A stretch of DNA of 64,000 bases, from contig JAGMWG010000001.1 in assembly GCA_020744225.1 (NCBI GenBank), forward strand, positions 806,001 to 870,000, given 5' to 3'. Of the stretch, positions 1 through 10,560 are shown one piece after another. The translations under genes were made by a program, and so were the position numbers. Within the stretch, counting starts at the first letter, position 1; the number at the start of each line of letters is the position of its first letter. Source of the DNA: Paraphoma chrysanthemicola. Taxonomy: Eukaryota; Ascomycota; Dothideomycetes; Pleosporales; Phaeosphaeriaceae. Under the pieces are notes generated by a model. The model saw only the letters and a list, made by a program, of their open reading frames with translations. It was not told the origin of the DNA and made no database searches.

Positions 1-616
1 AATGCCGTAATTTCAGATCTTGCAACTTGCGAAATGGGTCCATGTCACATGCATTAAACCACTTCCTACAATTCCAACTGCGCAGCAAACCTTGGGTCGA
101 GCTTTCCTACCATTCATCTGGTCTGGGTCCAAGTCCTTACTGATGGCTTTTAATGCATTTGTAGATTGACAGTGATCTCGATCGTAGTTAGATTCAACAA
201 ACATCGTCCATGGTGACAATCAAGACTAGGTGCACCTCAGCGTCTAATAAACATAGGGAGCGGTGCTTTCAGACATGCTAACGAAGTGATTGTCTCTCAC
301 GCGCGCTTGGTAGCTTCGCTGGATTTAGACAGGCAGAGGTCTTAAGAGAACACCACGTATTGGTCCATGTTTCATCGCACTCCAACCCATTTGACCCGCA
401 TGAAGCAGCTACTGCTGCGCATCTAAGCCAGCTGAGCCGATTTTCACCCTTCAGTTCTGTCAGAGTCACATGCCAATGAATGTCATCATGCGTTCATATT
501 GACTGCATGGAGATGTCTTGATATGGGAAATGTTGGTGTTACACTCTACTGCACATCCGTGATATCATCTGTCCGCCCAATTCAAACGCTCGTGCTGGCT
601 CTCATATGTACATGGT
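1..616. other. Intergenic, nothing recognised
   Basis: Open frames here are short and do not resemble any family I know. The last part is probably the 3' UTR of the QCR7 gene, which is transcribed leftward. Confidence 0.5.
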
Positions 617-1226
617 CTAATGGCTCTTGGCCGCATTGGCGTTCTTCTGTCGCTTGTTGATGACCATGGCCTCCAGGTCCTCGCGCTCGGCCATCTCGGA
701 CTCGACGTCCGTGATGATGTCGGACAGGTAGGGTGTGTCCTATACACTCGTCAGTGACGACCAGCAGTTGTAGTCGCCCCATGCGTACCTCATCTGGCTT
801 GGTCCATTCCTCCTTGGGCAGGAGCTGATGCGTCATGGACAGCTGCGACATGTTAGTGACCCCGTCTGCCTCTCCCTGGTCCGAAATCAAAGTACCTGGA
901 TAGCTCGGCGCAACCGGAAGACACGGTTGTAGGCTTCCTGGGGCGGGAGACGCTTGAGGGCGGTTTGCACAACGTCGTTCTCCTCGGGGAGCAAGTCATC
1001 GGCCCTGTGAGGCAATTCGCGTCAGCTCATCCATTCACATCCCCCAGCATATTCCTTTTATTTTTCTGCTGAATCCTTCTCCACATGCATCGCTTCCGAG
1101 GGCGGCGTACCTCAATCCGAGCTGCCTGTAGCCGGCGGCGTTGCAGTACCAGTTGGACAGCGGCTTCATGAAGCGCTGCAGCCACGGGCGCTTGTTGATA
1201 AAAGGGGCGAGCGACGGCGCAGACAT
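617..1226 (-). CDS. QCR7: Cytochrome b-c1 complex subunit 7 (ubiquinol-cytochrome c reductase 14 kDa subunit)
   Basis: Four exons on the minus strand: 1226-1111, 1004-896, 842-789 and 739-617, all with GT-AG introns, giving 133 aa, close to the usual 120-130 aa of the family. Seen in the sequence: the N-terminal segment with NKRPWLQRFMKP, then ADDLLPEENDVVQTALKRLP, then the family-typical block EAYNRVFRLRRAIQ followed by LPKEEWTKP, and a charged C-terminal helix ending NANAAKSH. Known of the family: it is a matrix-facing, nuclear-encoded subunit of respiratory complex III in the inner mitochondrial membrane, needed for assembly with cytochrome b; it has no catalytic residues and usually no cleaved presequence, as here. 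It is divergent with the mitochondrial carrier gene starting about 490 bp away, so both may share a promoter (inference). Confidence 0.93.
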
Positions 1227-1719
1227 GGTTGCGGGGGTTCGGCGGGCGTGCGAGGGTGTCGTGGGCGGGGGCTGCCGTCAATTGCAGATTGTCGAAGTGG
1301 TGAGGTCGTTCTCGTCAGGCGAAAGACCTGCATGCCAATTGGCGAGGCACCGGGCGGTAGACCGAGCATGGGCCCGCGGACCCGCCGCTCGTTCCTTACT
1401 CAGCGCCCGGCAAGCTTCACTCCCCGCCAGTGACGACTTTCGCTCCGACCAAGCTTTTGCACCCTCAACACCACAACACGTGCTCGCGCTGCGCATTCTC
1501 CACCACCCACTCACCAATCCGCTGCACACCCGACGATAGCTCCTTCTCCGCCTGCGCCCGTCAATGGAGCTGGATAATCGCTAGCCATTGTGTCACCCGA
1601 GTGCTGCGGGGCTTCTCCGCACACTGAGGCACCGCAAAGGGGACGACGGCCTGTATGCACTCTCTCCGCGCCTCCTGAGTGTGAACGACTCTAATCGCCA
1701 TGTGACTGCAGCCCGTACC
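1227..1719. promoter_or_regulatory. Divergent promoter between QCR7 and the mitochondrial carrier gene
   Basis: This 493-bp gap separates two start codons facing away from each other, and both products are mitochondrial. The region is GC-rich without a clear TATA box. Shared control is inferred from the layout only. Confidence 0.5.
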
Positions 1720-2992
1720 ATGTCCTCGCGCGATCCCGAGCCGCCGTCCCCGACTACCGTTCCCGATCAATATGCGCCTGCCGCCGCCGCAAAGAAGCCT
1801 CCGCGGGATATGACGAATCGAGATGATGTCAGCAGATGGAGCTCGCCGATTGCTCGACTCGCTGTGAAGGCGTCCAAGCTGCCAGACGGTCCCGTCAATG
1901 CGCTGTGTGGAGCTTCTGCTGGCGTGGCTTCAGGTATAGTGACGTGCCCGCTCGATGTGATCAAGACGCGGTTGCAAGCGCAGGGCTCCTTCCGGCCTAG
2001 GAAGTATACTGGACCAACACGCGCGGTATACAAAGGTCTCACAGGTACCGCACGCGTGATATGGAGAGAAGACGGCCTTCGCGGTCTGTACAGAGGACTC
2101 GGGCCGATGCTGCTGGGGTACATTCCGACATGGGCCGTCTACATGAGCACGTACGAGTCGACAAAGGACTTTTTGAATCAGCGATTGGGTGAGTAGTTCC
2201 TTCAATCTATGCTATGAGCGTCGCTGACTGGCGTCATCTACAGAAAATAAGTGGCTCGCACGGACGCTCGCTTCAATCACGGCCGGTGGATGCTCGACAC
2301 TAGTCACCAATCCCATCTGGGTCGTCAAAACGAGGCTCATGTCCCAAGTAAGCGCCCGCGCTTCAGAAGACCACCGCCCGCCATGGCATTATAAGAACAC
2401 GTTCGATGCCTTCCGGAAGATGTATGCAAAGGAGGGTATCGCATCCTTCTACTCGGGCCTCTCGCCAGCTCTTCTGGGTCTCACGCACGTTGCCATACAA
2501 TTCCCGCTGTATGAGTTTCTCAAGATGAAGTTTACCGGTTTAGAAATGGGAAAGAGCGAGGAGAATTCTGAGAATATACACTGGTTCGGCATCGCAAGTG
2601 CTACTGTCCTGAGCAAGATTGCTGCAACATCGGCAACATACCCACATGAGGTCTTGCGTACAAGGCTGCAGACACAACAAAGATCACTTCCATCACACTC
2701 GCACGACCACGTCTCGTTCCAGGGTGGCCAGCATGGCATAGGTTATCAGACGCGCCCACCAGGGACAGCCTCATCAGATGGTATGATCAACATACCCCGA
2801 TATCGAGGTGTCCTCAGAACATGTTCGGTCATACTGCAAGAAGAAGGATGGAGAGCCTTCTACAATGGCATGGGAACCAACATGGTTCGCGCTGTACCCG
2901 CCGCGGTCACAACAATGATGACCTTTGAGTCCCTCAAGCTTGTTCATCTGAGGATGAAGATGGAGGGCGAGCGTATTCAAGGTGACGTTTAA
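1720..2992 (+). CDS. Mitochondrial carrier protein, NAD+/nucleotide-type (YIA6/NDT1-like)
   Basis: Two exons, 1720-2188 and 2244-2992, give 405 aa. Three mitochondrial-carrier repeats are visible, with signatures PLDVIKTRLQ, PIWVVKTRLMSQ and PHEVLRTRLQTQ. The second has Trp where most carriers have Asp or Glu (P-I-W), which is characteristic of the NAD+/folate/pyrimidine-nucleotide branch of the SLC25 family. Six transmembrane helices are expected in the inner mitochondrial membrane. The N-terminal ~60 residues are Pro/Ser-rich and not conserved. A loop of about 50 residues (His/Ser/Gly-rich) interrupts repeat 3 between the signature and the following helix. I chose the ATG at 1720 because the frame upstream codes for unlikely sequence. 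The exact substrate cannot be decided from the sequence; NAD+ import into mitochondria is the best guess. Confidence 0.88.
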
Positions 2993-3623
2993 AGTTGTCG
3001 CCCTCATAGGAATAGCTGGAACACGTCCCAGCACGAGATACCCTTCGAAGCGTTTACACAGCATCCGGAGCTAGAGACTTTTACGAGGCATACCATTTCT
3101 ACTACCTCACGTCTGTATATACATCGCAGCATTTCCCGGATCGGCTACGGGCAGCATTGGAGCTCTTGGCGTTGAGGAAACTTCATTACAGTTGTCGGTG
3201 TTGTTGGAGATTTCGATCAGCAGACTTTGGTGCGGCACTCCGCTTACAAGTATTTCGAACATGTCATTCCAGTTCAGACACAGATATCCAATCTTTCTAA
3301 TGAGTTCCTGTTGCGACAAACATGATTTGATTATGAGGATGCCCAGAGCTCATGGAGTAACCTTCCTGTGGTGGTGGAGACTTCTGACGCAAATGCAACA
3401 AAGACCGAACCGGAAAGTTGATCGTGTTGGCTGAGCATGTCACCGCCAAAGGGTCAGTTGCCCGTGTATGTCCAATCGCAGTGTTCCCGACACCGCTGGT
3501 ATTGAATGGAATCAAACGCCGAACATACCACCATCACATGGCCCACATACCTCGACTTCCGTACTTCATAGCAGCTTCATCACTGCTGTAGTACCACATC
3601 TCTGCTTTTGCTTTCCGTACCAA
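2993..3623. other. Intergenic, likely 3' UTR and promoter
   Basis: The frame of the next gene stays open back to about 3468, but the ATG at 3624 is better placed. Nothing else is recognised. Confidence 0.4.
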
Positions 3624-6527
3624 ATGTCTCCAAAACATCAGCATGACTATGTCGCTGAGCCAGGAGGGCCGTCTACTCCACCCATTCCTCTACGTAACCC
3701 TCTCCGGGAACGCCCGTTCCTTTCGACCAGACGGCGCTCTGTTCAAGCAAAGCGAGGAGGCACTACAGTTCCTTCATCGCCTGCTGCGCAGAGTATCTTC
3801 AATGATATCGATCGCGCGATTGAAGAGACGCAGCAGAGGCTGGCCAGTGCAGTCTATACCAATCAGAGTGACTGGAGAGACTCCACGGAAAGCACTCAAC
3901 TCAAAGAAGGCATGCCAATTTCTGTGGCAAGAAGCTCGAGCCTAAGGAGTCGCTTCAGTCTTGGTGTTCGAGCGACTGATGAGGAGGGAGATGCGTCTCC
4001 GGCAAGCACGTGCAGCAGCCTGACTGTCCGCTCGAAGAGGTATTCGGCATACTTGGGCTTTGGGAAAGTTCCTACACAGTCAGAAGATATCAGAGAGAAG
4101 GTTTCTGCCGATGTTGATACCCCGACAACTGGTCTTCATAGCAGACTAGACGACATCAAGTCGATGTCCACCATATCGAGCTACGATGGCTCTCCTACCA
4201 CGTTGCAAGCCGAAGAAGAGGATGCGATAGAGGAAGCTCGGGTAGAAGCATGGCTTCAACGGGGATCGTTTTCCATTCCTCCACTGGAGCCTGACCGTTT
4301 TTCACAGTCCGGTAAAGCAAGAAATAACACATCCGAGAACCCACGTTCTCCCTTGAAAATCTTCCCTCCCGTTTTATCATCGACTGGAAAGCGCGAGTAC
4401 TCTTCCCCGCTCACATCTCCACTTTCTCCACTCGGTAATGGCAGAGACGCGTATGGCAATTTAATTCCAACCAATACGCAAGATTACTTCACCGCACAGT
4501 CGCCGCCGACGTCACCATCTCTACAACCTATTTTGGAGGAGACGGCGCTGGAGACACATGACCCAACACCGAAGATGCGAGGTGGAGGAACTTGGTGGAA
4601 TCCTCTAGGCCTTGGAAGTCCGGGTAAAGAGCCATCGCTGAAGTCAAAGACGAGCTCGTTCAGGCCGGGAAGTAGCCAGCGCAATACGCCGACTCAGAGA
4701 TCGCACGGCAAGGCTTTTGTCGGGAGCAACGATGAATTAGTGCCCAGTCCAAGAGGTAATGGCGGAGGAGCGTATAATGGGACCGTCCCATCGACTCCAG
4801 TATCCCCAGAAAGAGACAGAAGAAGCATAGTCACTGAAGACTGGTCTGATGAATCTAACGATGATCAAATTGAGGCGCAGATCCGTTCACCGGGCCAGCC
4901 AAGTGTCATCAACGCCAAACCAATTCAATCGCAGTTCGGTAGCGTTCAAAATCGGCGTTCACAATTATCAAGGCGAACTCCACCAACCTCACCGACTTCT
5001 CGTCTGCCACCTAGCACTCCTCACAAAGGTCTGAGCACTGTCTCGACTCCACTTCTCCTAGCAGCTCCCAAGAAGAAAAGTGTCCTTGACCTCGATGACC
5101 TCTGGAGTACCATGAGTTCAAGCAAATTTTCAGGTCCTGGTGGTGAGCGACCAGAAACACCACTATCGCAAGTAAGCTACGCGCCTCGACCAGACAGGCG
5201 ATGGAATATAGGACCAGGCAGTCCACCGCCTCAAGACAAAGTATTGCCGCCACCACTATCAACCCCCATAGGCAATGCCCCAGGCATATCGTCACCCCAG
5301 AAAGAGAAAGGAGTATATAGATATCACCTACCCATCCACCAGCCAACCCCACACCACCACCAATACCCCAGCGCTTCCTCAATGCGCTCTCCCTCTCCAC
5401 CGCCTTTTCCCCCACCAACCTCTTTCTCCGCGTCAACATGGGACCTCGCCTCTCTCGCCCTCGGCGAATCCGTCTCCGTCTACAACCCAATCTCCACACG
5501 TCCACATCCCATACCCACCCGCACCGGGCAAGCCGCTTTCCGCGCCCAATCCCAATCCTCGTTCCGCGACCTCTGCCACGCCATCATGACACAATACACC
5601 GCCGAGATCGCGCGGACCGAACACGATCTCGCTTCTGGAAGTATTTCGCAGACACAATTTGAACACCAAGTCAGGTTTATGATTGGGAATAAGAATCAGG
5701 CGCTTAGACACAGTGCGGAGAGAACGGGGTACATGATTCTGGGTCCGGGGGACGAGAATGGGATTCTGGAGGCGATGGCGTCGGATGATGGGTATGCTAT
5801 TTATCACGATTTGTTTTGTGCGACGAAGCCGGAGCTGTGGGCGCGGTTGGAGGGTAGATATCGTGCTGCTAGTGCGATGAAGGAGAAGGCGCTGGTGATT
5901 GGGAAGGAGGGAACGGGCGAGGCCGAGTCGGTGAGGAGTGGTGGCAGTTCGTTTGAGGCCGCGAGACATGTGGCGGGGAAGATTGCGCGGTTTGTGTTAG
6001 CGGCGCCGGGGGATGAGGGGGTTAAGACATCCTCGAAAAGGGGGATGGGTGGGGTGGTGTTTAGTCCGATGGGAGTGCCGATTATGGGCGGTGATATGGG
6101 AGGAATAGGCGGACTGGGAGAAAGTGGTACAAGCAGTGGAGGGGTTTGGAAAAGGAGGGATAAGCAAGACAAGAAGGAGAAGCGTAAGGGCAAGGGCAAA
6201 CCCATGGGTCCAAGACTGAATGATGCCATGAATGCTATACCAGGACGCATTACGCATCTAGATGCACCGCCGCAGAACCTAGGACACATATCTCCACATC
6301 ACCAAGACCAGGATTCCCACCCAACAGTCTCAGCCGGCGACGCGACCAGCCAAGTAGTCACCGATGTAAGCATCTGGCCCGTCGACGACGGCGAAGGGAA
6401 TTGGTACAGTGCGCGGAGGGTAGGAGATGTGATTATACGTGGCGGAGGAGGCAGGAAGAAGAGCAAGGACAAGAAAGCGAGGAAAGGCAAGGTGAAGAAG
6501 GAGAAAAGGCATGCGTGGGCACAATGA
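3624..6527 (+). CDS. Large low-complexity fungal protein of unknown function
   Basis: One uninterrupted frame of 967 aa from the ATG at 3624; an upstream in-frame start at about 3468 would add 52 residues. I do not recognise a named domain. Residues 1 to about 640 are Ser/Pro/Thr-rich and look disordered, with many SP/TP sites (possible kinase targets, inference). A well-ordered segment lies at about 645-765, starting FRDLCHAIMTQYTAEIARTE and running through a GNKNQALRHSAERTGYMILG region to AASAMKEKAL. This helical block is the only part likely to be a domain. Two lysine-rich clusters follow, one near KKEKRKGKGK and one at the extreme C-terminus, suggesting RNA, membrane or nuclear association (inference). 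There are no membrane segments or signal peptide. Confidence 0.75.
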   Translation: MSPKHQHDYVAEPGGPSTPPIPLRNPLRERPFLSTRRRSVQAKRGGTTVPSSPAAQSIFNDIDRAIEETQQRLASAVYTNQSDWRDSTESTQLKEGMPISVARSSSLRSRFSLGVRATDEEGDASPASTCSSLTVRSKRYSAYLGFGKVPTQSEDIREKVSADVDTPTTGLHSRLDDIKSMSTISSYDGSPTTLQAEEEDAIEEARVEAWLQRGSFSIPPLEPDRFSQSGKARNNTSENPRSPLKIFPPVLSSTGKREYSSPLTSPLSPLGNGRDAYGNLIPTNTQDYFTAQSPPTSPSLQPILEETALETHDPTPKMRGGGTWWNPLGLGSPGKEPSLKSKTSSFRPGSSQRNTPTQRSHGKAFVGSNDELVPSPRGNGGGAYNGTVPSTPVSPERDRRSIVTEDWSDESNDDQIEAQIRSPGQPSVINAKPIQSQFGSVQNRRSQLSRRTPPTSPTSRLPPSTPHKGLSTVSTPLLLAAPKKKSVLDLDDLWSTMSSSKFSGPGGERPETPLSQVSYAPRPDRRWNIGPGSPPPQDKVLPPPLSTPIGNAPGISSPQKEKGVYRYHLPIHQPTPHHHQYPSASSMRSPSPPPFPPPTSFSASTWDLASLALGESVSVYNPISTRPHPIPTRTGQAAFRAQSQSSFRDLCHAIMTQYTAEIARTEHDLASGSISQTQFEHQVRFMIGNKNQALRHSAERTGYMILGPGDENGILEAMASDDGYAIYHDLFCATKPELWARLEGRYRAASAMKEKALVIGKEGTGEAESVRSGGSSFEAARHVAGKIARFVLAAPGDEGVKTSSKRGMGGVVFSPMGVPIMGGDMGGIGGLGESGTSSGGVWKRRDKQDKKEKRKGKGKPMGPRLNDAMNAIPGRITHLDAPPQNLGHISPHHQDQDSHPTVSAGDATSQVVTDVSIWPVDDGEGNWYSARRVGDVIIRGGGGRKKSKDKKARKGKVKKEKRHAWAQ

Positions 6528-7045
6528 GTCCGGAGCGAGAAATGGCGATGCATTATCTAACGTGAAATGGGCAAAGCGATGGGGATCCAAAGCGTGAATC
6601 AGTCTAATGGATGCAATAGGGCTCGTGGTGGAATTGGTCGTGCAGTGGGTATGTAAGGCATATGGGTTAAATCGTTGTTCGAGAGATAGATGAGCTAGTG
6701 GGCTTAGGTTTCGTGATTGGATAATCCGAATCACTTCAAGTCGGCTGCCATTCAAATAGCATTCCTGGACAATGCGTGTTCTCCCTTAGTGAAAGGGTGT
6801 GAAATGATCAATAGGCAATTCGTCAAGAACTCGAGATATATATGGTACAGGTTGGCTGGAGAGCAATCCAGTGTGGATGCTCAATCTACAGCCTTGTGGT
6901 GGTACAGACTAAGGCACAATTGTTGTGCCTCAAACATGATACTAATGAAAAGTTCGAGTGACGCCGCATCTCGCACCGGGTATATTACAACAAAAAGAGT
7001 CGAGAGAAGCCGATAACGCCCAAAATGCAGAAAAAGGTGTTTTCG
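6528..7045. other. Intergenic, convergent 3' regions
   Basis: This lies between two convergent genes. No conserved coding frame is seen; probably both 3' UTRs. Confidence 0.45.
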
Positions 7046-8039
7046 TCATTCGTATTCGTCCAGCGATCCGATCCCAGCGGCATTCAGTGCACATTCGACG
7101 GCCTCAGTGCGGTCCCAGAAGTATTCTCGCATGAAGGTGCGGACCATGTCGAGTGCCGAGACTGCGGAATTGCTGCTCCAGAATTTCTCGTGTCGTTCCC
7201 ATGGTGTACTGCGCCACGAGGTTTCTGGGTACCGAGCTCTCAGTGCCGGAAGTAGACATCTTGGAGCAGCGGCTCGTCTCTTGTGGAGGATTCCAGTCTG
7301 GACCAGATGAAGAATGCCAGAGACAATGCTGAAGATGGCGATGAAGCTCGGACTGGCGTATTGCGAGGACAGGAATGAGGTTGCTGACACCGACAATTCG
7401 CTCGTCGAAAATGATCCTGGGACAAGTAGTATATCGAATTGTGGCGAGTTCTCAAAAGAGTTCTATCTAACATTAGCCCGTGCTCATACGGCTATCAACG
7501 AATGTCGGTGGAATGGGAGTGGGGCAAGTGGTAACCTTTTCTCCCTGCCAGACTGTCTCTCAGATGACTGCCATAGGCAGTCAAGTTCAGGCGAATCCGG
7601 CGCGACCGAGAATGGCTTCTTGGCCAGGAGTGGCTTTGGGGTATGGCGTGGCATCGACCGTGCTAGCTGAGTAGCAATTTGAGCTTCAGCTCACCGTTAC
7701 AGGAATCCGACCACCAGATGTTACTGGGAAGGACCCCTCTCCGCTGCTCGTGACATAACGGATATCAATCTCGTCGACTGCCTCGTCGATGGCAGAGGCT
7801 GAGGCATTCATTCGACTGAGTCTGGCCCTTCCGACCATTGCTAGCAGATCCAAGGCGGCTAGGTCCAGTATTTGAGTCTGGTCCTGGCTGAGGATGACAA
7901 CACCGATCTTCAAGGACGACTTGGAAGCAGGTGCGTAGTGGAGATTGAGGTCTTCAGCAGACGTTGACGACGTTGTGCAACTGTAGAACAGGTCTGCCTG
8001 AGTCGGGAAGGCGGTATAGCTTCTTGGGGGCGAAGGCAT
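7046..8039 (-). CDS. DJ-1/PfpI-family (class I glutamine amidotransferase-like) protein
   Basis: Two exons, 8039-7695 and 7462-7046, give about 253 aa. Exon 1 carries the first Rossmann-like strand LKIGVVILSQDQTQILDLA and ends RIPVT; exon 2 starts NSFENSPQFDILLVPGS and carries GILHLVQTGILHKRRAAAP and a C-terminal MVRTFMREYFWDRTEAVE helix, all typical of fungal DJ-1/PfpI proteins. The nucleophile-elbow cysteine expected just before the GxLxLAQxGLLxGRRAT stretch is replaced: the sequence reads IVSG where ICTG is usual. Catalysis by that cysteine is therefore unlikely. The intron I infer (7694-7463, donor GTGAGC, acceptor ATAG) is 232 nt, long for this window; the alternative is that the gene is interrupted. 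The start is the first ATG of the open frame. Confidence 0.75.
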
Positions 8040-9401
8040 AAGGAATGAGTATGACTGAACAATGAAAAAAAATGGAATGGTCCTGGTGGATGGTGGAAGG
8101 AGTCACAAGCAAAAGCTTGGGATGAAGGCAGGTCGCATCTTGCAGCCTCAGTCCCCAACTTATAGTCTGCGACAAGACCTGCATCTTGAAGCTCAGACGC
8201 CGGCTCCAGGGCCACGAAGAACCGCAGGCGTCATATCGAGGACGAATCCCACGCTTACCTGTACCCTCGCACTATACGAGGGCTTGCGTCGATGAAGTGG
8301 GCACGGTGCTCATGCTCGCTTACTTCGTTCATGCTTCATCCGACATTCTCCGACTTACCAATTTCAGCTGCCTCACAATGCTCCGTAGCCAATCATACTT
8401 TTTGCAGATGCGCAGTTCCGCTCCTTTCTGTCCGTTGTTTAGAACTCGTTGCATTTCGCGGGAGGTGATGTATGCATTGCTTTGATGCTTGCGTATATTG
8501 TTGCCTATTGTATGCCTGTTTGATCTGAGGCGGTTTGAGGCTGCCAGGCAGAACAATTTGCGTGTCTGTCGTTGGCCAACGGCTCGTGGCAACGCGGCAC
8601 GAACAGCGGAAGCGCCGAGAGTGGATAAGCACTTGGACTTTGCAAATGGGCCAGTCCTCATTAGACGGTGGCTGTGTATGGAATACCAAGGAACAATCCG
8701 GGGAGGCGGAATGGGCGCTTGACTGTGAAAGGACAACAGAACGCCTCGAAGCTCAGGCGTGAAAAGTCTGGAGAGTCATCTGCCATTGAGATTACATCAG
8801 TTGCGGAAGCAATGTGACAAAGTTAGAGCCGGAACTATAGCGTTCCATGAAAATAGGATTGTTGTCGACAAGACGGCGTAGCTACCCGGGATAAGTTCGT
8901 GGCACGCGACCGCAGCCGCCTGGTTAGGGAAGGAGCTGTCTTGCGCGAACACCGAGACACCGCGATGTGATATCGACTCTCAGCGAAACCGTCGCTTCTC
9001 ATTTCCACTGCGCGCTTGATGACTCGGCGACACAAATGCATGCACAAAGTCTTACTGCACAAAGGCGCCTCCCAGAAGGGTTCATAGAGCCCGCATCTTG
9101 CGCGCTACTGAGCAGAAGCACTTGAACTTCGACCTTGCCAGTAATTGGTAATGGCGTGCCTTGAAAAGCAACTTGAGAGCATAGCAGGATCCAACAATGC
9201 CGTGCATGAAGAGTATATCAGAATTGCACGTAAAAGTCAAACTTCATTTCAACAGGTGGCCGAAGTTCTATATCCGATATGCCCGGCGCGCAGTGCTGAG
9301 GCGGATGGGGATTGGCCGCCAGCACATTCATGGTATCCATCGCTCAATGCCAAAAACAAATGCTACAAGAAAGGTGTTGCTCCATGCTCAAGCGATCCCG
9401 C
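8040..9401. other. Intergenic, nothing recognised
   Basis: About 1.36 kb between two leftward genes. Several short open frames occur on both strands but none shows family motifs or a convincing intron chain. The part next to 8040 should contain the promoter of the DJ-1-like gene. Confidence 0.4.
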
Positions 9402-9702
9402 CTAGATCTCCCTCTCGATGCCGTCCGCCTCGCCGGACTTGACCTTCTTGCCGGTCTTCTTGATCTTCTCGAGGACGGTCTCGTAGTCGAGCGACTCTGC
9501 GGCGACGACTTCGGCGGTCTGGGTCTCGAGAGAGACGTTGTAGGACTCGACGCCTGGGGCGAGTCAGCGTGAGATCCATGGAGGCGCGGAACGCCGCCGC
9601 GAGGGTCAACTCACCGTCCAACTTCTTGAGGACGCGCTCGACAGCGCCGGAGCAGCCGCCGCAGCTCATGGCGACGTTGAACTTGTATGTGTGGGTAGAC
9701 AT
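9402..9702 (-). CDS. ATX1: Cytosolic copper metallochaperone ATX1
   Basis: Two exons, 9702-9615 and 9553-9402, give 79 aa, the normal size of the family. The heavy-metal-associated (HMA) fold is complete: MSTHTYKFNVAMSCGGC carries the MxCxxC copper-binding motif (Met12, Cys14, Cys17), followed by SGAVERVLKKLDG, VESYNVSLETQTAEV, and a C-terminal LEKIKKTGKKVKSGE with the lysine typical of loop 5. Known role: it carries Cu(I) from the plasma-membrane importers to the P-type ATPase Ccc2 in the Golgi for loading of secreted copper enzymes. An AA9 copper enzyme is encoded elsewhere in this window and would depend on this route in general terms (inference). It is divergent with palA about 800 bp away. 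Confidence 0.95.
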
Positions 9703-10502
9703 TTTTAAGTTGTGAGGTTGTGTGGTTGTGAGGTTTGGTGAGGTGGGGTTGGCGCTGAAGGTTGGATGCGATGCGGGAGCTAGGAGGGGTTCGAGGTATT
9801 TAAAGACGTCGGGCGTGAATGGCAGTGCCTGGTACGATTGTGAAGTAGCAGCCAGGCGTCACGGTAACTAGAATATATAGGCGCGACTAACGGTAGCTTG
9901 GACAATGAGGGGATTGCGCAAGTTTCAAGAGGGTGTTGTAATTCGGCTAGATTGCTACAGATTGTCCACGGCCCGCTGACATATCGAAGCTGCGGAAACC
10001 ACATCTCGGCATGCTGGAACCACTTGTGCATCAGCACTGCTGGCCGTCAAGCTTCGGACTATTTTGTGGCGCGAAACATGCTCATTGACGGAGACGTCTT
10101 GGGACAGGGGCAATGAGTCGCATGCTGATCCTCTTCTCATCCTCTAAAAGAAGAGGACACTGTGTCTCTGATGCGCAGCCGTTTGGAGAGTTTAGAGGGA
10201 AGCACGACATCATGTCCGAGCGCCGTGAGCAAGTTGTGGCTCGAGGATTTCTCCGACGACTATCGATGGATCTGCAAGTGAATTTGGGCGAGCACAGGTC
10301 GAAGCCATGGCAGCCCTGCATCGAACAACCGTGAGTTACATGTGCTTCTTCCAGGTTGTGCCTGATCGGCTTGCCCCGCGTGGCGCACGACAGGGCCCTG
10401 GCCGTTGGCGTGGGGCAGACCAAGAGCTGTGCCGGTGACGTCTTTGCATCTTTTCCCAAGCAGCTCTCACGGCAAACAAACGTCAAAAAATAATAGCCCG
10501 CC
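9703..10502. promoter_or_regulatory. Divergent promoter region of ATX1 and palA
   Basis: Non-coding stretch between two outward-facing genes. I see no decisive copper- or pH-responsive motif, so only the layout supports the call. Confidence 0.4.
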
Positions 10503-10560
10503 ATGGCATCGTAAGTCTTGCTCACTGCAGATTCAGCCAGCCAACTCACACCATGTCCAG
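10503..10560 (+). promoter_or_regulatory. Alternative start/splice site at the 5' end of palA
   Basis: If the 50-nt intron 10511-10560 (GTAAGT donor, TCCAG acceptor) is removed, the protein starts MASN. If it is kept, the first ATG opens a frame of three codons followed by TAA, and the next ATG (10553) restarts the same protein as MSSN. Both routes give 823 aa differing only at residue 2. Confidence 0.6.

Noticed and set aside
1588..1719. Longer N-terminus of the mitochondrial carrier
   Set aside because: The upstream frame is open but low in family-like sequence; the ATG at 1720 gives a plausible carrier.
3468..3623. Earlier start for the large low-complexity protein
   Set aside because: The extra 52 residues include an unlikely Cys/Phe-rich run; the ATG at 3624 is better placed.
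8329..8736. Reverse-strand open frame of 135 codons
   Set aside because: No conserved motifs, no intron support, and composition like the surrounding spacer.
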